This document shows positions 1 to 7,628 of a stretch of DNA of 19,703 nt, one piece after another (within the stretch, counting starts at the first letter, position 1; each line of letters opens with the position of its first letter). A program made the position numbers and the translations under genes. Origin of the DNA: JALHRI01 sp044351685 (GTDB lineage: Bacteria; Pseudomonadota; Alphaproteobacteria; Rickettsiales; UBA3002); contig JBILFK010000014.1 of NCBI GenBank assembly GCA_044351685.1, positions 1 to 19,703 on the forward strand. The letters are read 5' to 3'. A model generated the notes under the pieces. It made no database searches, was not told the DNA's origin, and saw only the letters and a program-made list of their open reading frames with translations.

Positions 1-264
1 GATTACGCGGTATTGCTGCTAACCTGCACGCTTGGTTCTATTGGTGCGGCGGGCATTCCTTCGGGTTCTATCATTTTTATGGGTATGGTGCTACACTCGG
101 TAGGCTTACCGATTGAAGGAATAGGCCTTCTACTTGGCGTTGACCGCGTGCTGGATATGGTGCGCACCACCATTAATATCACCGGCGACTGCGCGATTAC
201 GATGATTGTCGATAGCACGGAAAAAACATTGAATACCGATGTATATCACGATAAACGCCTGTAA
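1..264 (+). CDS. Dicarboxylate/amino acid:cation symporter (DAACS/SDF family), C-terminal part
   Basis: This is the 3' end of a gene that begins before the window; about 87 residues are visible and the frame is open to base 1. The family (GltP/DctA type) imports glutamate, aspartate or C4-dicarboxylates with Na+ or H+ across the inner membrane. The visible part carries the family's C-terminal landmarks: the GAAGIPSGS hairpin-2 segment, then GVDRVLDMVRTTINITGD, which is the conserved transmembrane segment 8 with the substrate- and cation-binding Asp, Arg and Asn. The tail is short and hydrophilic (ends KRL). Substrate cannot be told from this fragment. The next gene on the same strand starts 29 bases after the stop, so cotranscription with terC and secF is possible. 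Confidence 0.88.
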   Translation, partial: DYAVLLLTCTLGSIGAAGIPSGSIIFMGMVLHSVGLPIEGIGLLLGVDRVLDMVRTTINITGDCAITMIVDSTEKTLNTDVYHDKRL

Positions 265-293
265 CGGCTTTTTATAACCAAAGGACTTAAATT

Positions 294-1289
294 ATGATGA
301 TGGGGTACCCTATCTGGATGTGGGCTGCATTTCTTGCGATTGTTGGCGCCTTGTTAATTTTTGACCTGACAGTAATGCACCGCAAAGATAAAGAAATTAA
401 AGCCAAAGATGCGATGCTTACCTGCCTGTTCTATTTTGGTTTGGCCATGGCATTCAATGGCTGGGTTTTCTATGATCTCGGTGACAAAGCCGGTTACGAA
501 TTCCTCATGGGTTACCTGATCGAGCTTTCGCTCAGCGTGGATAACCTGTTTGTTTTTGTGCTTATTTTCTCACATTTCATGGTACCCAAGCAATACCAGC
601 ACCGCGTGCTGTTCTGGGGCATTCTGGGTGCGGTATTCTTCCGCGCTATCATGATTGGTCTTGGCACAACAGTAGTCAAAGAATTCTCAGATATCCTTTA
701 TATCTTTGGTGCCTTCCTTATTTACACTGGCATAAAAATGCTGATTGCGGTGGATAGCGAACCGGATATGGAAAATAACCGCGTGGTTACCTTCATGCGC
801 CGTAATTTCCGTGTTACCAGTGGGTTTGAGGGCAATCGCTTCTTCGTAAAGCGCGATGGCAAAACCTGGATGACCCCACTTTTTATTGTGCTGATGCTGA
901 TTGAAGTATCGGACATAGTATTCGCGGTCGATTCGATTCCGGCGATTTTTGCGATTACCCACGACCCATTCATCGTATTCACCTCGAACATCTTTGCGAT
1001 TCTGGGTTTGCGCTCGCTCTATTTCGCCATTGCGGCGATTGTTCACCGCTTCCATTATCTCAAATATGGCCTGTCGATTATTCTGGTATTTATCGGTATT
1101 AAAATGCTGCTGAACCACCATTTTGAAGCAAAAATCATATCGACCGAACTGTCGCTTGGTTTTACGGTGCTAACGCTTGCGGCATCGGTAGCGATTTCGA
1201 TGGTAAAAACCCGTGGTGGCGCACCTGCTGAAACGGTGGGTTGGGTGCCCGGATCTGCTAGCAAGCCTGAACCCAAAAACGAGCAATAA
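294..1289 (+). CDS. TerC/Alx family integral membrane protein
   Basis: This is a 331-residue polytopic inner-membrane protein. The TerC/Alx family is linked to metal-ion (notably Mn2+) export or homeostasis and to tellurite resistance; substrate here is unproven. Family signatures are clear: ELSLSVDNLFVFVLIF near residues 78-93 and IEVSDIVFAVDSIPAIFAIT near residues 203-222, two inverted-repeat segments with acidic residues inside membrane helices. Roughly eight or nine hydrophobic segments are visible, with a hydrophilic loop around residues 145-190 and a Pro/Lys-rich tail. The start at 294 has AAGGA at 281-285 with 8-base spacing; ATG also occurs at 297 and 300, so the exact first Met is uncertain by two codons. 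Its stop TAA shares one base with the secF ATG, implying translational coupling. No long leader is present, so a yybP-ykoY Mn riboswitch, as found ahead of E. coli alx, is not present here. Confidence 0.9.
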   Translation: MMMGYPIWMWAAFLAIVGALLIFDLTVMHRKDKEIKAKDAMLTCLFYFGLAMAFNGWVFYDLGDKAGYEFLMGYLIELSLSVDNLFVFVLIFSHFMVPKQYQHRVLFWGILGAVFFRAIMIGLGTTVVKEFSDILYIFGAFLIYTGIKMLIAVDSEPDMENNRVVTFMRRNFRVTSGFEGNRFFVKRDGKTWMTPLFIVLMLIEVSDIVFAVDSIPAIFAITHDPFIVFTSNIFAILGLRSLYFAIAAIVHRFHYLKYGLSIILVFIGIKMLLNHHFEAKIISTELSLGFTVLTLAASVAISMVKTRGGAPAETVGWVPGSASKPEPKNEQ

Positions 1290-2224
1290 TGATGCGTTTT
1301 CCTTTCCGGCTGCTCCCTACAACTCCGAAGTTTGATTTTGTGCGCGTGCGCTGGCTTGGCTTTGCGTTCAGCATTCTTGGGGTCGCGCTTACGGTGTTTT
1401 TGTTTTTTAACAAAGGCCTTAATTTGGGCATCGATTTCTCTGGTGGTATCTTGTTTGAAGTGCGATCAGAGCAAGCGACAGATATTGGCAAAATGCGCAC
1501 ACTGCTAGATACCCCTGAAGTGGGTAGCGCTACCCTGCAGCAAATTGGCGATGACCGCACGGTGATGATTCGCATTCAACCAAAAGAAGGGCTGTCGCAA
1601 GCAGAATTGGTCGAGCAGGTGAAAACCACACTGAATGAAGGCTACGGATCGCCCATTGAATACCAACGCGTCGATTATGTTGGCCCGCAAGTGGGCGATG
1701 AAATGATACAAGGAAGCATGATTGCGGTGGCGCTTGGTATGCTTGGGATTATGCTGTATTTATGGTTCCGCTTTGAGTGGCAGTTCGGCTTAGGCGGTGT
1801 ACTGGCCATGCTGCATGATGCAATACTGGTGGTCGGATTTTATTTGGTAACAGGCATTGAGTTTAACCTGACATCGGTTGCCGCAATCCTCACCGTGATT
1901 GGCTATTCGATTAACGACTCGGTGGTTATCTACGACCGTATCCGCGAGAATATGCGTAAATATAAAAAGAAATCGATTGAAGAAATCATCAACCAGTCGG
2001 TAAATGAAACCTTATCGCGCACGATTCTTACGGGCGGCACGCTGGTGCTAGCAGTTTCCACCTTTGTGATCTATGGCGGCGATGTGCTGTATGGCTTTAG
2101 CCTTGCCATGCTGGTGGGCACGATTATTGGCACGTTCTCGTCGATTTATGTTTCTGCAACGATTCTAGTGTATATACGCCCACGTGAAACCGAGGCACTT
2201 GCAGCGTCTGCGAAGTCTGCCTAA
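1289..2224 (+). CDS. secF: Protein translocase subunit SecF
   Basis: SecF, 311 residues, pairs with SecD in the inner membrane and uses the proton-motive force to help complete Sec-dependent protein export. The sequence has an N-terminal helix (about residues 22-41), the periplasmic motif GIDFSGGILFEV (about 47-58), a periplasmic domain, the VGPQVGDE motif before transmembrane segment 2, and the RND-like core helices with NLTSVAAILTVIGYSINDSVVIYDRIRE in the middle. Length is usual for the family. ATG at 1289 overlaps the terC stop (TAATG), and a second in-frame ATG follows at 1292. SecF normally follows secD; here terC precedes it and secD is not in the window, so secD must be elsewhere or form part of a different protein. 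Confidence 0.95.
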   Translation: MMRFPFRLLPTTPKFDFVRVRWLGFAFSILGVALTVFLFFNKGLNLGIDFSGGILFEVRSEQATDIGKMRTLLDTPEVGSATLQQIGDDRTVMIRIQPKEGLSQAELVEQVKTTLNEGYGSPIEYQRVDYVGPQVGDEMIQGSMIAVALGMLGIMLYLWFRFEWQFGLGGVLAMLHDAILVVGFYLVTGIEFNLTSVAAILTVIGYSINDSVVIYDRIRENMRKYKKKSIEEIINQSVNETLSRTILTGGTLVLAVSTFVIYGGDVLYGFSLAMLVGTIIGTFSSIYVSATILVYIRPRETEALAASAKSA

Positions 2225-2230
2225 TCCACC

Positions 2231-2258
2231 TTGACCTATTTTCTGGCTTCGCTACATT
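2231..2258 (+). promoter_or_regulatory. Candidate sigma-70 promoter before the phosphatase gene
   Basis: TTGACC (2231-2236) and TACATT (2253-2258) are separated by 16 bases. Transcription would begin near 2265, giving a leader of about 20 bases that holds the GGGAGG ribosome binding site. Found by eye; the -10 matches the consensus at only four of six positions. Confidence 0.35.
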
Positions 2259-2283
2259 GCGGCATCGCATATGGGAGGCCTCA

Positions 2284-3027
2284 ATGAAATTACTTCGCAG
2301 CTTCATGCTTATTTCCATGCTTGGCGCACTTGCCGCGTGTGATCAATATGCGCTCACGACATATCCGTTCCCGCCAAACTATGCGACCACGCAGGAAGTG
2401 CCCCCTACCTCTATTCCCATTCCTCCGGCCAAATATTCTAAAAAATACTGGGAAGACACCAACGAAATCATCGAAAAGCAAAAGCACCTTACCGAGGCTG
2501 ATCGCAAGGCGATTACCGATGAGATCGATGTGAAACCTGAAATCATTGTCGAAAAAACCTTTGGTAAAGATTTTAACCGCACCAACCTTCCCAAAACCCA
2601 TCTGCTGCTATTCAAAGTAGGTAGCGACAGCTGGCGCATTGGTGATTATGCCAAAGAATACTGGAACACCGACCGCCCGTGGGAAAACTCAAAGCAAGTG
2701 CAGCTTCTAGTGCCACCCATTTACAGCCCCGCCTATCCTTCGGGCCATACCACTTCAAGTTTTGTGTGGGCAGAAGTGCTAGCGCAGTTAGCACCATGCC
2801 AACGCACGAATGTCTATGCAACCGCGCAGGCCGTGGCCGAACACCGCAAGCTCGCTGGCGCCCATTATGCACATGATCTGGAAGGCGGCAAATTGCTTGC
2901 CAGCAAAATTGTGGCAGTGGTTACCACCAAGCCTGAATTTCAAAAAGATTTCGCTGAAGCCCAGGCAGAGTTACGCAACTTTGTGGTAAGCCGTACAGGC
3001 AAAACCTGCTGCTTTAACAATCGGTAG
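2284..3027 (+). CDS. Class A acid phosphatase-like (PAP2 superfamily) lipoprotein
   Basis: This 247-residue lipoprotein is probably a periplasm-facing phosphomonoesterase. It starts at 2284 because GGGAGG (2273-2278) lies 5 bases upstream; an in-frame ATG at 2257 would put extra residues ahead of an otherwise perfect lipoprotein signal with lipobox LAAC and acylated Cys19. Asp at position +2 (CDQ) would signal inner-membrane retention in enterobacteria. The three-part phosphatase signature is present: K124-x6-R131-P132, P152-S-G-H155, and H187-R188-x5-H194-x3-D198. The last block usually begins Ser-Arg; here Ser is His. The family uses a phospho-His intermediate (expected His194). The substrate is unknown, and undecaprenyl-pyrophosphate or lipid phosphatase activity is an alternative. 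The stop lies two bases from the stop of the convergent aminotransferase gene. Confidence 0.82.
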   Translation: MKLLRSFMLISMLGALAACDQYALTTYPFPPNYATTQEVPPTSIPIPPAKYSKKYWEDTNEIIEKQKHLTEADRKAITDEIDVKPEIIVEKTFGKDFNRTNLPKTHLLLFKVGSDSWRIGDYAKEYWNTDRPWENSKQVQLLVPPIYSPAYPSGHTTSSFVWAEVLAQLAPCQRTNVYATAQAVAEHRKLAGAHYAHDLEGGKLLASKIVAVVTTKPEFQKDFAEAQAELRNFVVSRTGKTCCFNNR

Positions 3028-3029
3028 GG

Positions 3030-4379
3030 TTACGCTGCTAGTTTTGCAAGCCGCTGCTCGGCGGCAGCCAGTTTGCTGATGCCGCGCGTTAATTCCTCTG
3101 TTTCGTTGCAGAAGCTGAAACGCACATGCCAATCCGCTGCGGCGGCCGGTGAATCTGGTGCGTAAAACGCAGTCCCTGCCACGGCACACACGCCCGCAAC
3201 ATTCACCAGGTAACGCAACATCGCAGCAGGTGAATCAATGCGGAAGCTTTTGCCATCTGGCGTTGCGTCTGCTGGCACCTGCAAACCGATGAGGCCAGAA
3301 AAATCGATCCAGCCATAAATGGTTGCTTGCGGGGGCGCCATGCGCGCATAACGTAGCTTGCTGATACCCTCGATAAGCAGTGCGCGCTTCTGCATCAGGG
3401 CGGCTTGTGTGCGGGTGATAAACCCATCGCCAAACATCAGGGCGGCCTGCACTTCCAGTTGGTTGCGCGCACTCATGCCGCCACCAATCGATTCGTTGTA
3501 GCTTTGTAGGCTTTCGAGCAGGGTAGTGTTGCGTGTAATCACCCAGCCCACGCGTGAATCGGCCATACCATATTCCTTCGAAGCGGTACGGAACACCGCC
3601 ATGCGGCCTTCGGCAAACAAGGCTTTTTCGTGTGCACCGCGCATCAGCACCGTGGCGATATCATAGGGTTCGCTGTCAAACACCAATTTGCCATACGGGT
3701 CATCCATCACCAGCACAGTATGTTTGGTGTGTGTGCGGATGATACCAATAATCTCTTCGCGCTCAACGGCGCTGTAATTGGCACCTGTGGGGTTGCTTGG
3801 CGCATTGATAAACACAATCGCCGGTTCTTCGCCCTGTGCCAGCGCGGCTTGCAGTTCTGCGGGCGACATAATGCCCCGCCCTGCGGTATCCACCTCATGT
3901 AACATCGTGGCGGGCGGAAATAAATCATAGTTAGTGGGCCAGCCCGGTGCGGCCAGCAGCACCGTTTTATTAGCCTGCGATGTCAGGTAATAAAGCGCAC
4001 CGGAAAGCGCACCCTTGCCGCCATTGCCTACCATCACGTGTTTGGTTTCGGCGTCGATTCCGGTATCCTGCATGAAATGTTTGGCAATCGCCGCACGCAA
4101 ACTTGGAATACCGGTGGTTTCAGAATAGGCGCGCGCCTTGCCCGCCGGGCGCAGCATATAAAGCGGGTTGGTTTTATGTTCGGGTTTGGCGGCTTCGCTG
4201 CGCAATTGCTGCACCCAGCTCTGCACTTCTTCTTCGGTGGGTTTGGGGAACAGATCGCCCACCGTGAACATATCGACCTGCACGCCGAGTTTTTGTGCAT
4301 CTTGTGCCAGCTTACCTGCACTCATGGTGGGCGAACGGCGAAGTGTTTGCGGGCGAATATAGCGGTAAAGTGCGGTCAT
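3030..4379 (-). CDS. PLP-dependent aminotransferase, fold type I (class I/II)
   Basis: A 449-residue cytosolic aminotransferase of the aspartate aminotransferase superfamily. Visible landmarks are LAAPGWPTNYDLF (cofactor/substrate pocket), NAPSNPTG (about residue 200), MDDPYGKLVF with the PLP-contacting Asp and Tyr, and TASKEYGMADSRVGW, where Lys268 should form the Schiff base. A C-terminal Arg that binds the substrate carboxylate lies in WHVRFSFCNE. The start at 4379 is preceded by GAGGGA about 5 bases upstream on the minus strand; an internal Met (MSAGKL) has no such site. It is somewhat longer than typical 390-410-residue relatives. Substrate cannot be assigned; the tyrosine catabolic operon in the window would need an aromatic aminotransferase, but this gene is far away and in a different transcription unit, so that link is only a possibility. 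It follows the 297-aa gene by 53 bases without an obvious terminator. Confidence 0.85.
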   Translation of the reverse strand: MTALYRYIRPQTLRRSPTMSAGKLAQDAQKLGVQVDMFTVGDLFPKPTEEEVQSWVQQLRSEAAKPEHKTNPLYMLRPAGKARAYSETTGIPSLRAAIAKHFMQDTGIDAETKHVMVGNGGKGALSGALYYLTSQANKTVLLAAPGWPTNYDLFPPATMLHEVDTAGRGIMSPAELQAALAQGEEPAIVFINAPSNPTGANYSAVEREEIIGIIRTHTKHTVLVMDDPYGKLVFDSEPYDIATVLMRGAHEKALFAEGRMAVFRTASKEYGMADSRVGWVITRNTTLLESLQSYNESIGGGMSARNQLEVQAALMFGDGFITRTQAALMQKRALLIEGISKLRYARMAPPQATIYGWIDFSGLIGLQVPADATPDGKSFRIDSPAAMLRYLVNVAGVCAVAGTAFYAPDSPAAAADWHVRFSFCNETEELTRGISKLAAAEQRLAKLAA

Positions 4380-4432
4380 GGGTTCCCTCGTATGTGTTAC
4401 CTGCCATGTAGCGCAGCTAATAAAAAATGCAA

Positions 4433-5326
4433 CTAGCGAATCGCCAATCGCATTTCGGTGGGCACATGTTCGCTAAGGTATTGCTGGGCGGTATCGTGGC
4501 TATTAATCAGGCGCAGCGCACTGCGCAGTTGCCCCAATAACGCTTTCCAGTCGGCAGGGATTTGTAAGTAGCGATGCTGCGGCAATACCCATGCACTTGG
4601 CAGTGCTTCGCCCGATTGCCATACATGGCTCCACGGCTTGAAGGCGCTATCACCCACCGTTACTGGTTCGCAGTCATCGGAAATATGGGGAATCAGCATC
4701 ATGCCCTGCGATGCGTGGCGGAGTAAGAAAAATTTTGCATCATCCATCTGCAAGCGCGGCAAATACCCTTCGATACGCACCGCCGTATTTCGTGACATAT
4801 GGCGCATGGTATAAAGCAGCTGATAGGCGTTCAGCACCGCATCGAAATTGGGTTTATTCTGAATGATCACGCAGGCATTGAACGCTTTGTATTGCGCGGG
4901 GCGAAAGCGATATTCTTGTTCCTTGTAGTAAATAATCGAATAATCGAACGCCATGTTCTCAAGCGGCCGATGCCCAAGATACGGCAAAAATTCGTGATGC
5001 ACCTGCAGATGCCGTGATTCTGGCCTTCCATCGAGCACAATTAGCACATCGGCATCAATGTGGCGGGGTAAGCCCAAACGCATCGCATCGTAATCGGGCA
5101 ATTCGCACACCACCTCATGCGAAAGCAATACCGCGCTTGGGCTAATCGCTTCGTGTGGCCATAAATCCAGCAAGGCAGTGGTGGTTTGATAGGTAGGCCA
5201 CATGGTGTATGGCAAGGCTTCGTTATTCAGCCACAGGCTAAGCACCACCCCTTCCGGTTTTACCTGCGTGCGCCATGTGCCCTGCACACGCGCTGGGGGC
5301 GCTTCATCAGTAAACTTCCACAACAT
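4433..5326 (-). CDS. Uncharacterised protein of a Zorya-like cluster; resembles the N-terminal region of ZorAB-associated SNF2 helicases
   Basis: This 297-residue protein has no signal peptide and no transmembrane helix. I chose ATG 5326 (MLWKFTDE), which overlaps the preceding OmpA-like gene by 20 bases; ATG codons at 5365/5362 would overlap it further and lack a ribosome binding site. No catalytic motif is evident. From memory, the order of segments resembles the roughly 300-350-residue region before the helicase core in SNF2-type proteins found beside ZorA/ZorB-like genes: LLSHEVVCELPDYDAMRLGLP (positions about 5020-5130), then an aromatic-rich stretch with YYKEQEYRFRP, then VRIEGYLPRLQ, then a short C-terminal helical piece. 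No Walker A, DExx or helicase motif VI is present here or in the 53 bases that follow, so the protein would be the accessory domain alone. The alternative is a lineage-specific third subunit with a different role. The family link is tentative. Confidence 0.45.
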   Translation of the reverse strand: MLWKFTDEAPPARVQGTWRTQVKPEGVVLSLWLNNEALPYTMWPTYQTTTALLDLWPHEAISPSAVLLSHEVVCELPDYDAMRLGLPRHIDADVLIVLDGRPESRHLQVHHEFLPYLGHRPLENMAFDYSIIYYKEQEYRFRPAQYKAFNACVIIQNKPNFDAVLNAYQLLYTMRHMSRNTAVRIEGYLPRLQMDDAKFFLLRHASQGMMLIPHISDDCEPVTVGDSAFKPWSHVWQSGEALPSAWVLPQHRYLQIPADWKALLGQLRSALRLINSHDTAQQYLSEHVPTEMRLAIR

Positions 5327-6038
5327 CTTGCATCTGCGGCGCACGAAGGTTAAAGCGCACATCAATGCGCCGGTTCGGTGTCAGGTTCACAACATCAACA
5401 GGCCGGCGCTCGGCATAGGCGCTTACGCCAAGCACGGGCTCGCCCTTACGGTTATTCAGCGAAGCCTCCAGCGATGGCTGATCGGCCACTAGTGCTTTAT
5501 ACACAGTAATCGCCCGGAATGCCGAAAGCTCCCAGTTGCTCATCCCTTTGCCGCTATAGGGTTGTTTATCGGTGTGGCCTTCGATCAGAATCGATTCAAG
5601 CAGCGTGGTGCGCGGAATGTTGTTACAGGCTGGCAAGCTATTGCCAAACTGTTCGATGGTGCAGGGAAGCACCTCGGCGAATACGTCTGCCAGTGCCGAA
5701 ATAGCGCTGGTACCTTTTGCAGAAAGTGTCCATTGCGCAGAATCGAATAATAAATCTTCCGGCAAGCGAATCAGGCCATTTTCGTAATCAACAATGATCG
5801 TATAGCCGCGCTGCTGCATGCGTTCGGCGATGGCACGTAGAATATCCTGGCGCACAAGATCAATACGGAGCACTTCGTCGGCAGTTTTTTGGTGGTGTGC
5901 CGTAGCATCCTCGTAGCGCATGGCAAAGGCCATCAACATTAACAGAAAAAGAAAAATAATCCCCACCAGCAAATCGGTGAACGACATGAAGAAATGGTCG
6001 TTACCTTCATCGTGATACGATGGTGAGTGGCGCGACAC
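5307..6038 (-). CDS. ZorB/MotB-like OmpA-family protein, one N-terminal transmembrane helix
   Basis: This 243-residue protein has a short cytoplasmic N-terminus, one helix (about residues 19-40, FTDLLVGIIFLFLLML) with Asp22 at the place where MotB and ZorB carry the proton-binding Asp, a short linker, and a periplasmic OmpA/peptidoglycan-binding domain (about 83-232). That domain shows LIEGHTDKQP (151-160) and NRRIDVRF (222-229). Two Cys (126 and 138) flank a small insertion and could form a disulfide. The start is GTG at 6038, three bases after the stop of the channel gene, with GGTA inside that gene as a weak ribosome binding site. In MotAB, TolQR and ZorAB pairs, this subunit couples ion flow to force against the cell wall. 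The linker is too short for a flagellar MotB, and no flagellar gene is nearby, so a Zorya-like or other envelope role is more likely. Confidence 0.8.
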   Translation of the reverse strand: MSRHSPSYHDEGNDHFFMSFTDLLVGIIFLFLLMLMAFAMRYEDATAHHQKTADEVLRIDLVRQDILRAIAERMQQRGYTIIVDYENGLIRLPEDLLFDSAQWTLSAKGTSAISALADVFAEVLPCTIEQFGNSLPACNNIPRTTLLESILIEGHTDKQPYSGKGMSNWELSAFRAITVYKALVADQPSLEASLNNRKGEPVLGVSAYAERRPVDVVNLTPNRRIDVRFNLRAPQMQDVVEVY

Positions 6039-6041
6039 GTG

Positions 6042-6824
6042 TTACGCTACCTGCGCGGGTTGCACCAGTTTCAACGATACTTCGGCGGCAATATCATCGG
6101 CCATATGCTGGAATTTGCGGGTGGTTTCATGCTGCGCGGTGATCCAGTCGAACATCAATTGTTCCACGGTAATCAGCTGCGTGCGCGATTCCATGAGGCC
6201 ACAGAATTGATAGGTAAGCCGGCTGACATTGTTGAGCAATAATTTTTGCGTTGCCGAAAGCACGAGGCTAAGCGAGATACCCATCACCGACGTGATAAAT
6301 TTTAGGCTGGCCACTTGCAGCAACTGCACCAGCGATTGCTGCAGATCAGAAATTTTTCCGGCATTGGCAAGGCCGCTTGCGGCGATAGAAATCGCGGCCA
6401 CCAAACCGATAAACGTAAAAAACAACCCAAGGCTGATAAGGTAACCGGGTAATGCGTTGGTGAGGCGTAAATTGATACGTGGCGAAAGCAAGGTGACTTC
6501 ATGAAAAAATTCGTGCGGGCGGCGCGTAATCATTACCACATCGCGGTTGCGGTCCATCACCAGCGTTTTATCAAATTCTTTCCACGCGCCAGCAAACACC
6601 GGCTCGCGCACAAAATGATCGCGCAGCGATTCGTAATCTCGGAAAAAGCCGCGCGGCCCATCGGTAGTGTTCAGAAGATTAATACCCCGACGCAGCACAT
6701 GAGTAAGGCCGGTAGTGCGCACCCATACATCGCCGAGTGAGAAAAAGAAAATTGCGAACATAAACATGCAGAACCATAGGGGTGCATGCGGGTTGGCAAT
6801 CAGATCAATAAAATCGTTCCACAT
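6042..6824 (-). CDS. ZorA-like MotA/TolQ/ExbB proton channel family protein
   Basis: A 260-residue inner-membrane protein with three predicted helices: about residues 15-33 (LWFCMFMFAIFFFSLG), 125-149 (LPGYLISLGLFFTFIGLVAAI) and 174-192 (LKFITSVMGISLSLVLSA), and a cytoplasmic loop of about 90 residues between helices 1 and 2. Helices 2 and 3 are the conserved channel pair of the MotA/TolQ/ExbB/ZorA superfamily; the PHEFF...LPGYL stretch before helix 2 resembles ZorA-like proteins rather than TolQ. The C-terminal tail after helix 3 is only about 68 residues, so the long intracellular coiled tail described for canonical ZorA is absent. It should assemble with the OmpA-like partner just downstream. 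ATG 6824 follows the bufC stop by 42 bases; no clear terminator separates them, so read-through from the bufferin operon is plausible. Confidence 0.78.
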   Translation of the reverse strand: MWNDFIDLIANPHAPLWFCMFMFAIFFFSLGDVWVRTTGLTHVLRRGINLLNTTDGPRGFFRDYESLRDHFVREPVFAGAWKEFDKTLVMDRNRDVVMITRRPHEFFHEVTLLSPRINLRLTNALPGYLISLGLFFTFIGLVAAISIAASGLANAGKISDLQQSLVQLLQVASLKFITSVMGISLSLVLSATQKLLLNNVSRLTYQFCGLMESRTQLITVEQLMFDWITAQHETTRKFQHMADDIAAEVSLKLVQPAQVA

Positions 6825-6866
6825 ACCGTGGGTTATAGCAACCCCGCCGCAAAGCGCAAGCGCACT

Positions 6867-7628
6867 TTACGCCGAAAACACCCCGTGCAACAACCAGCGT
6901 TGCAAATATCCGGGTAATGCCGCAGCCAGTGTTTCGGGCGGTGTGGCGATGGTTGCGAGTGCATCGCCAAACGGCACGCCGTTACATAACGCCTGCAAAA
7001 GCTTGTATTCATCGGGCGCAAGCACCATGCGCTGCACATTGCGCGGGTGGCGCACCACACATAAATATTCCGACGCGTGCGCAACCCCTTCTGTTTCAGT
7101 ACCCTCACGAAAGGCGCTAAGATACGCATTCGCCTCGCGTGGCAATTCAAGTAATTTCAGGGCGGCGCGCGGCGTGAATACACGCACGGCCAACGCCTCC
7201 ATATCCATTGCAGCAAGTGCGGAAGGTTCCAGCGCTTCGCTATCAGGCTTCCAGAACACTTCGGTGATCGCCGCTTCAAGGCGCGCCAACGATTGCGCCA
7301 ATGCATCATGTGTGGTGGTGCTACAAAAAAACTCGGCGAAGTGTAGCGGATAATGATTCAAATCCCAGACATGCGAGGGGGTGGCGCGCACAAATGCGTG
7401 CAATGCTTCCTGCAATGCTTCTGCACCGATGTAATATTCAAGCGCCGGGTAATCCATGCGCGTTGCCTGCTCAAGGCGAATTTCATACGCATCGAGATAC
7501 ACCTGCAAACGTTTGTTGGCCGGGAATTCGTTATCGCGCGCGCGCTTGATAAGCGGTAGCATGGCGGCATGTTCTTCGTGCACAATGGCGCGGTGGAACG
7601 CTTGCAGCTGCGAAGCATACTGACTCAT
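6867..7628 (-). CDS. bufC: BufC-like DUF2063 protein (MNIO partner)
   Basis: This 253-residue DUF2063 protein is the usual partner of DUF692 enzymes. In bufferin biosynthesis BufC is thought to recognise the precursor peptide and present it to the BufB oxygenase. The sequence starts with the typical helical N-terminal segment (QLQAFHRAIV, then NKRLQVYLDAYEIRL and DYPALEYYIG, residues about 8-70), followed by HYPLHFAEFF and a C-terminal half with VVRHPRNVQRMVL and LLQALCNGVPFGDAL, which looks like the winged-helix-like region of the family. Length is normal. The ATG overlaps the bufB stop by four bases (ATGA), a sign of coupled translation and equal stoichiometry. No transmembrane segment is seen, so it is cytosolic. 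The symbol rests on family and context. Confidence 0.82.
   Translation of the reverse strand: MSQYASQLQAFHRAIVHEEHAAMLPLIKRARDNEFPANKRLQVYLDAYEIRLEQATRMDYPALEYYIGAEALQEALHAFVRATPSHVWDLNHYPLHFAEFFCSTTTHDALAQSLARLEAAITEVFWKPDSEALEPSALAAMDMEALAVRVFTPRAALKLLELPREANAYLSAFREGTETEGVAHASEYLCVVRHPRNVQRMVLAPDEYKLLQALCNGVPFGDALATIATPPETLAAALPGYLQRWLLHGVFSA

Noticed and set aside
265..293. yybP-ykoY manganese riboswitch ahead of terC
   Set aside because: Only 29 bases separate the symporter stop from the terC start, far too short for this riboswitch.
687..1121. Minus-strand 144-codon open frame inside terC
   Set aside because: It lies opposite a gene with strong family motifs and its product is unlike any protein family I recognise, so it is a shadow.
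5307..6824. Flagellar MotA/MotB stator pair
   Set aside because: No flagellar genes are nearby, the channel protein has three rather than four helices, and the loops resemble ZorA/ZorB-like proteins.
6715..7353. Plus-strand 212-codon open frame over bufC
   Set aside because: It is opposite the DUF2063 coding frame, low-complexity in composition and without context.
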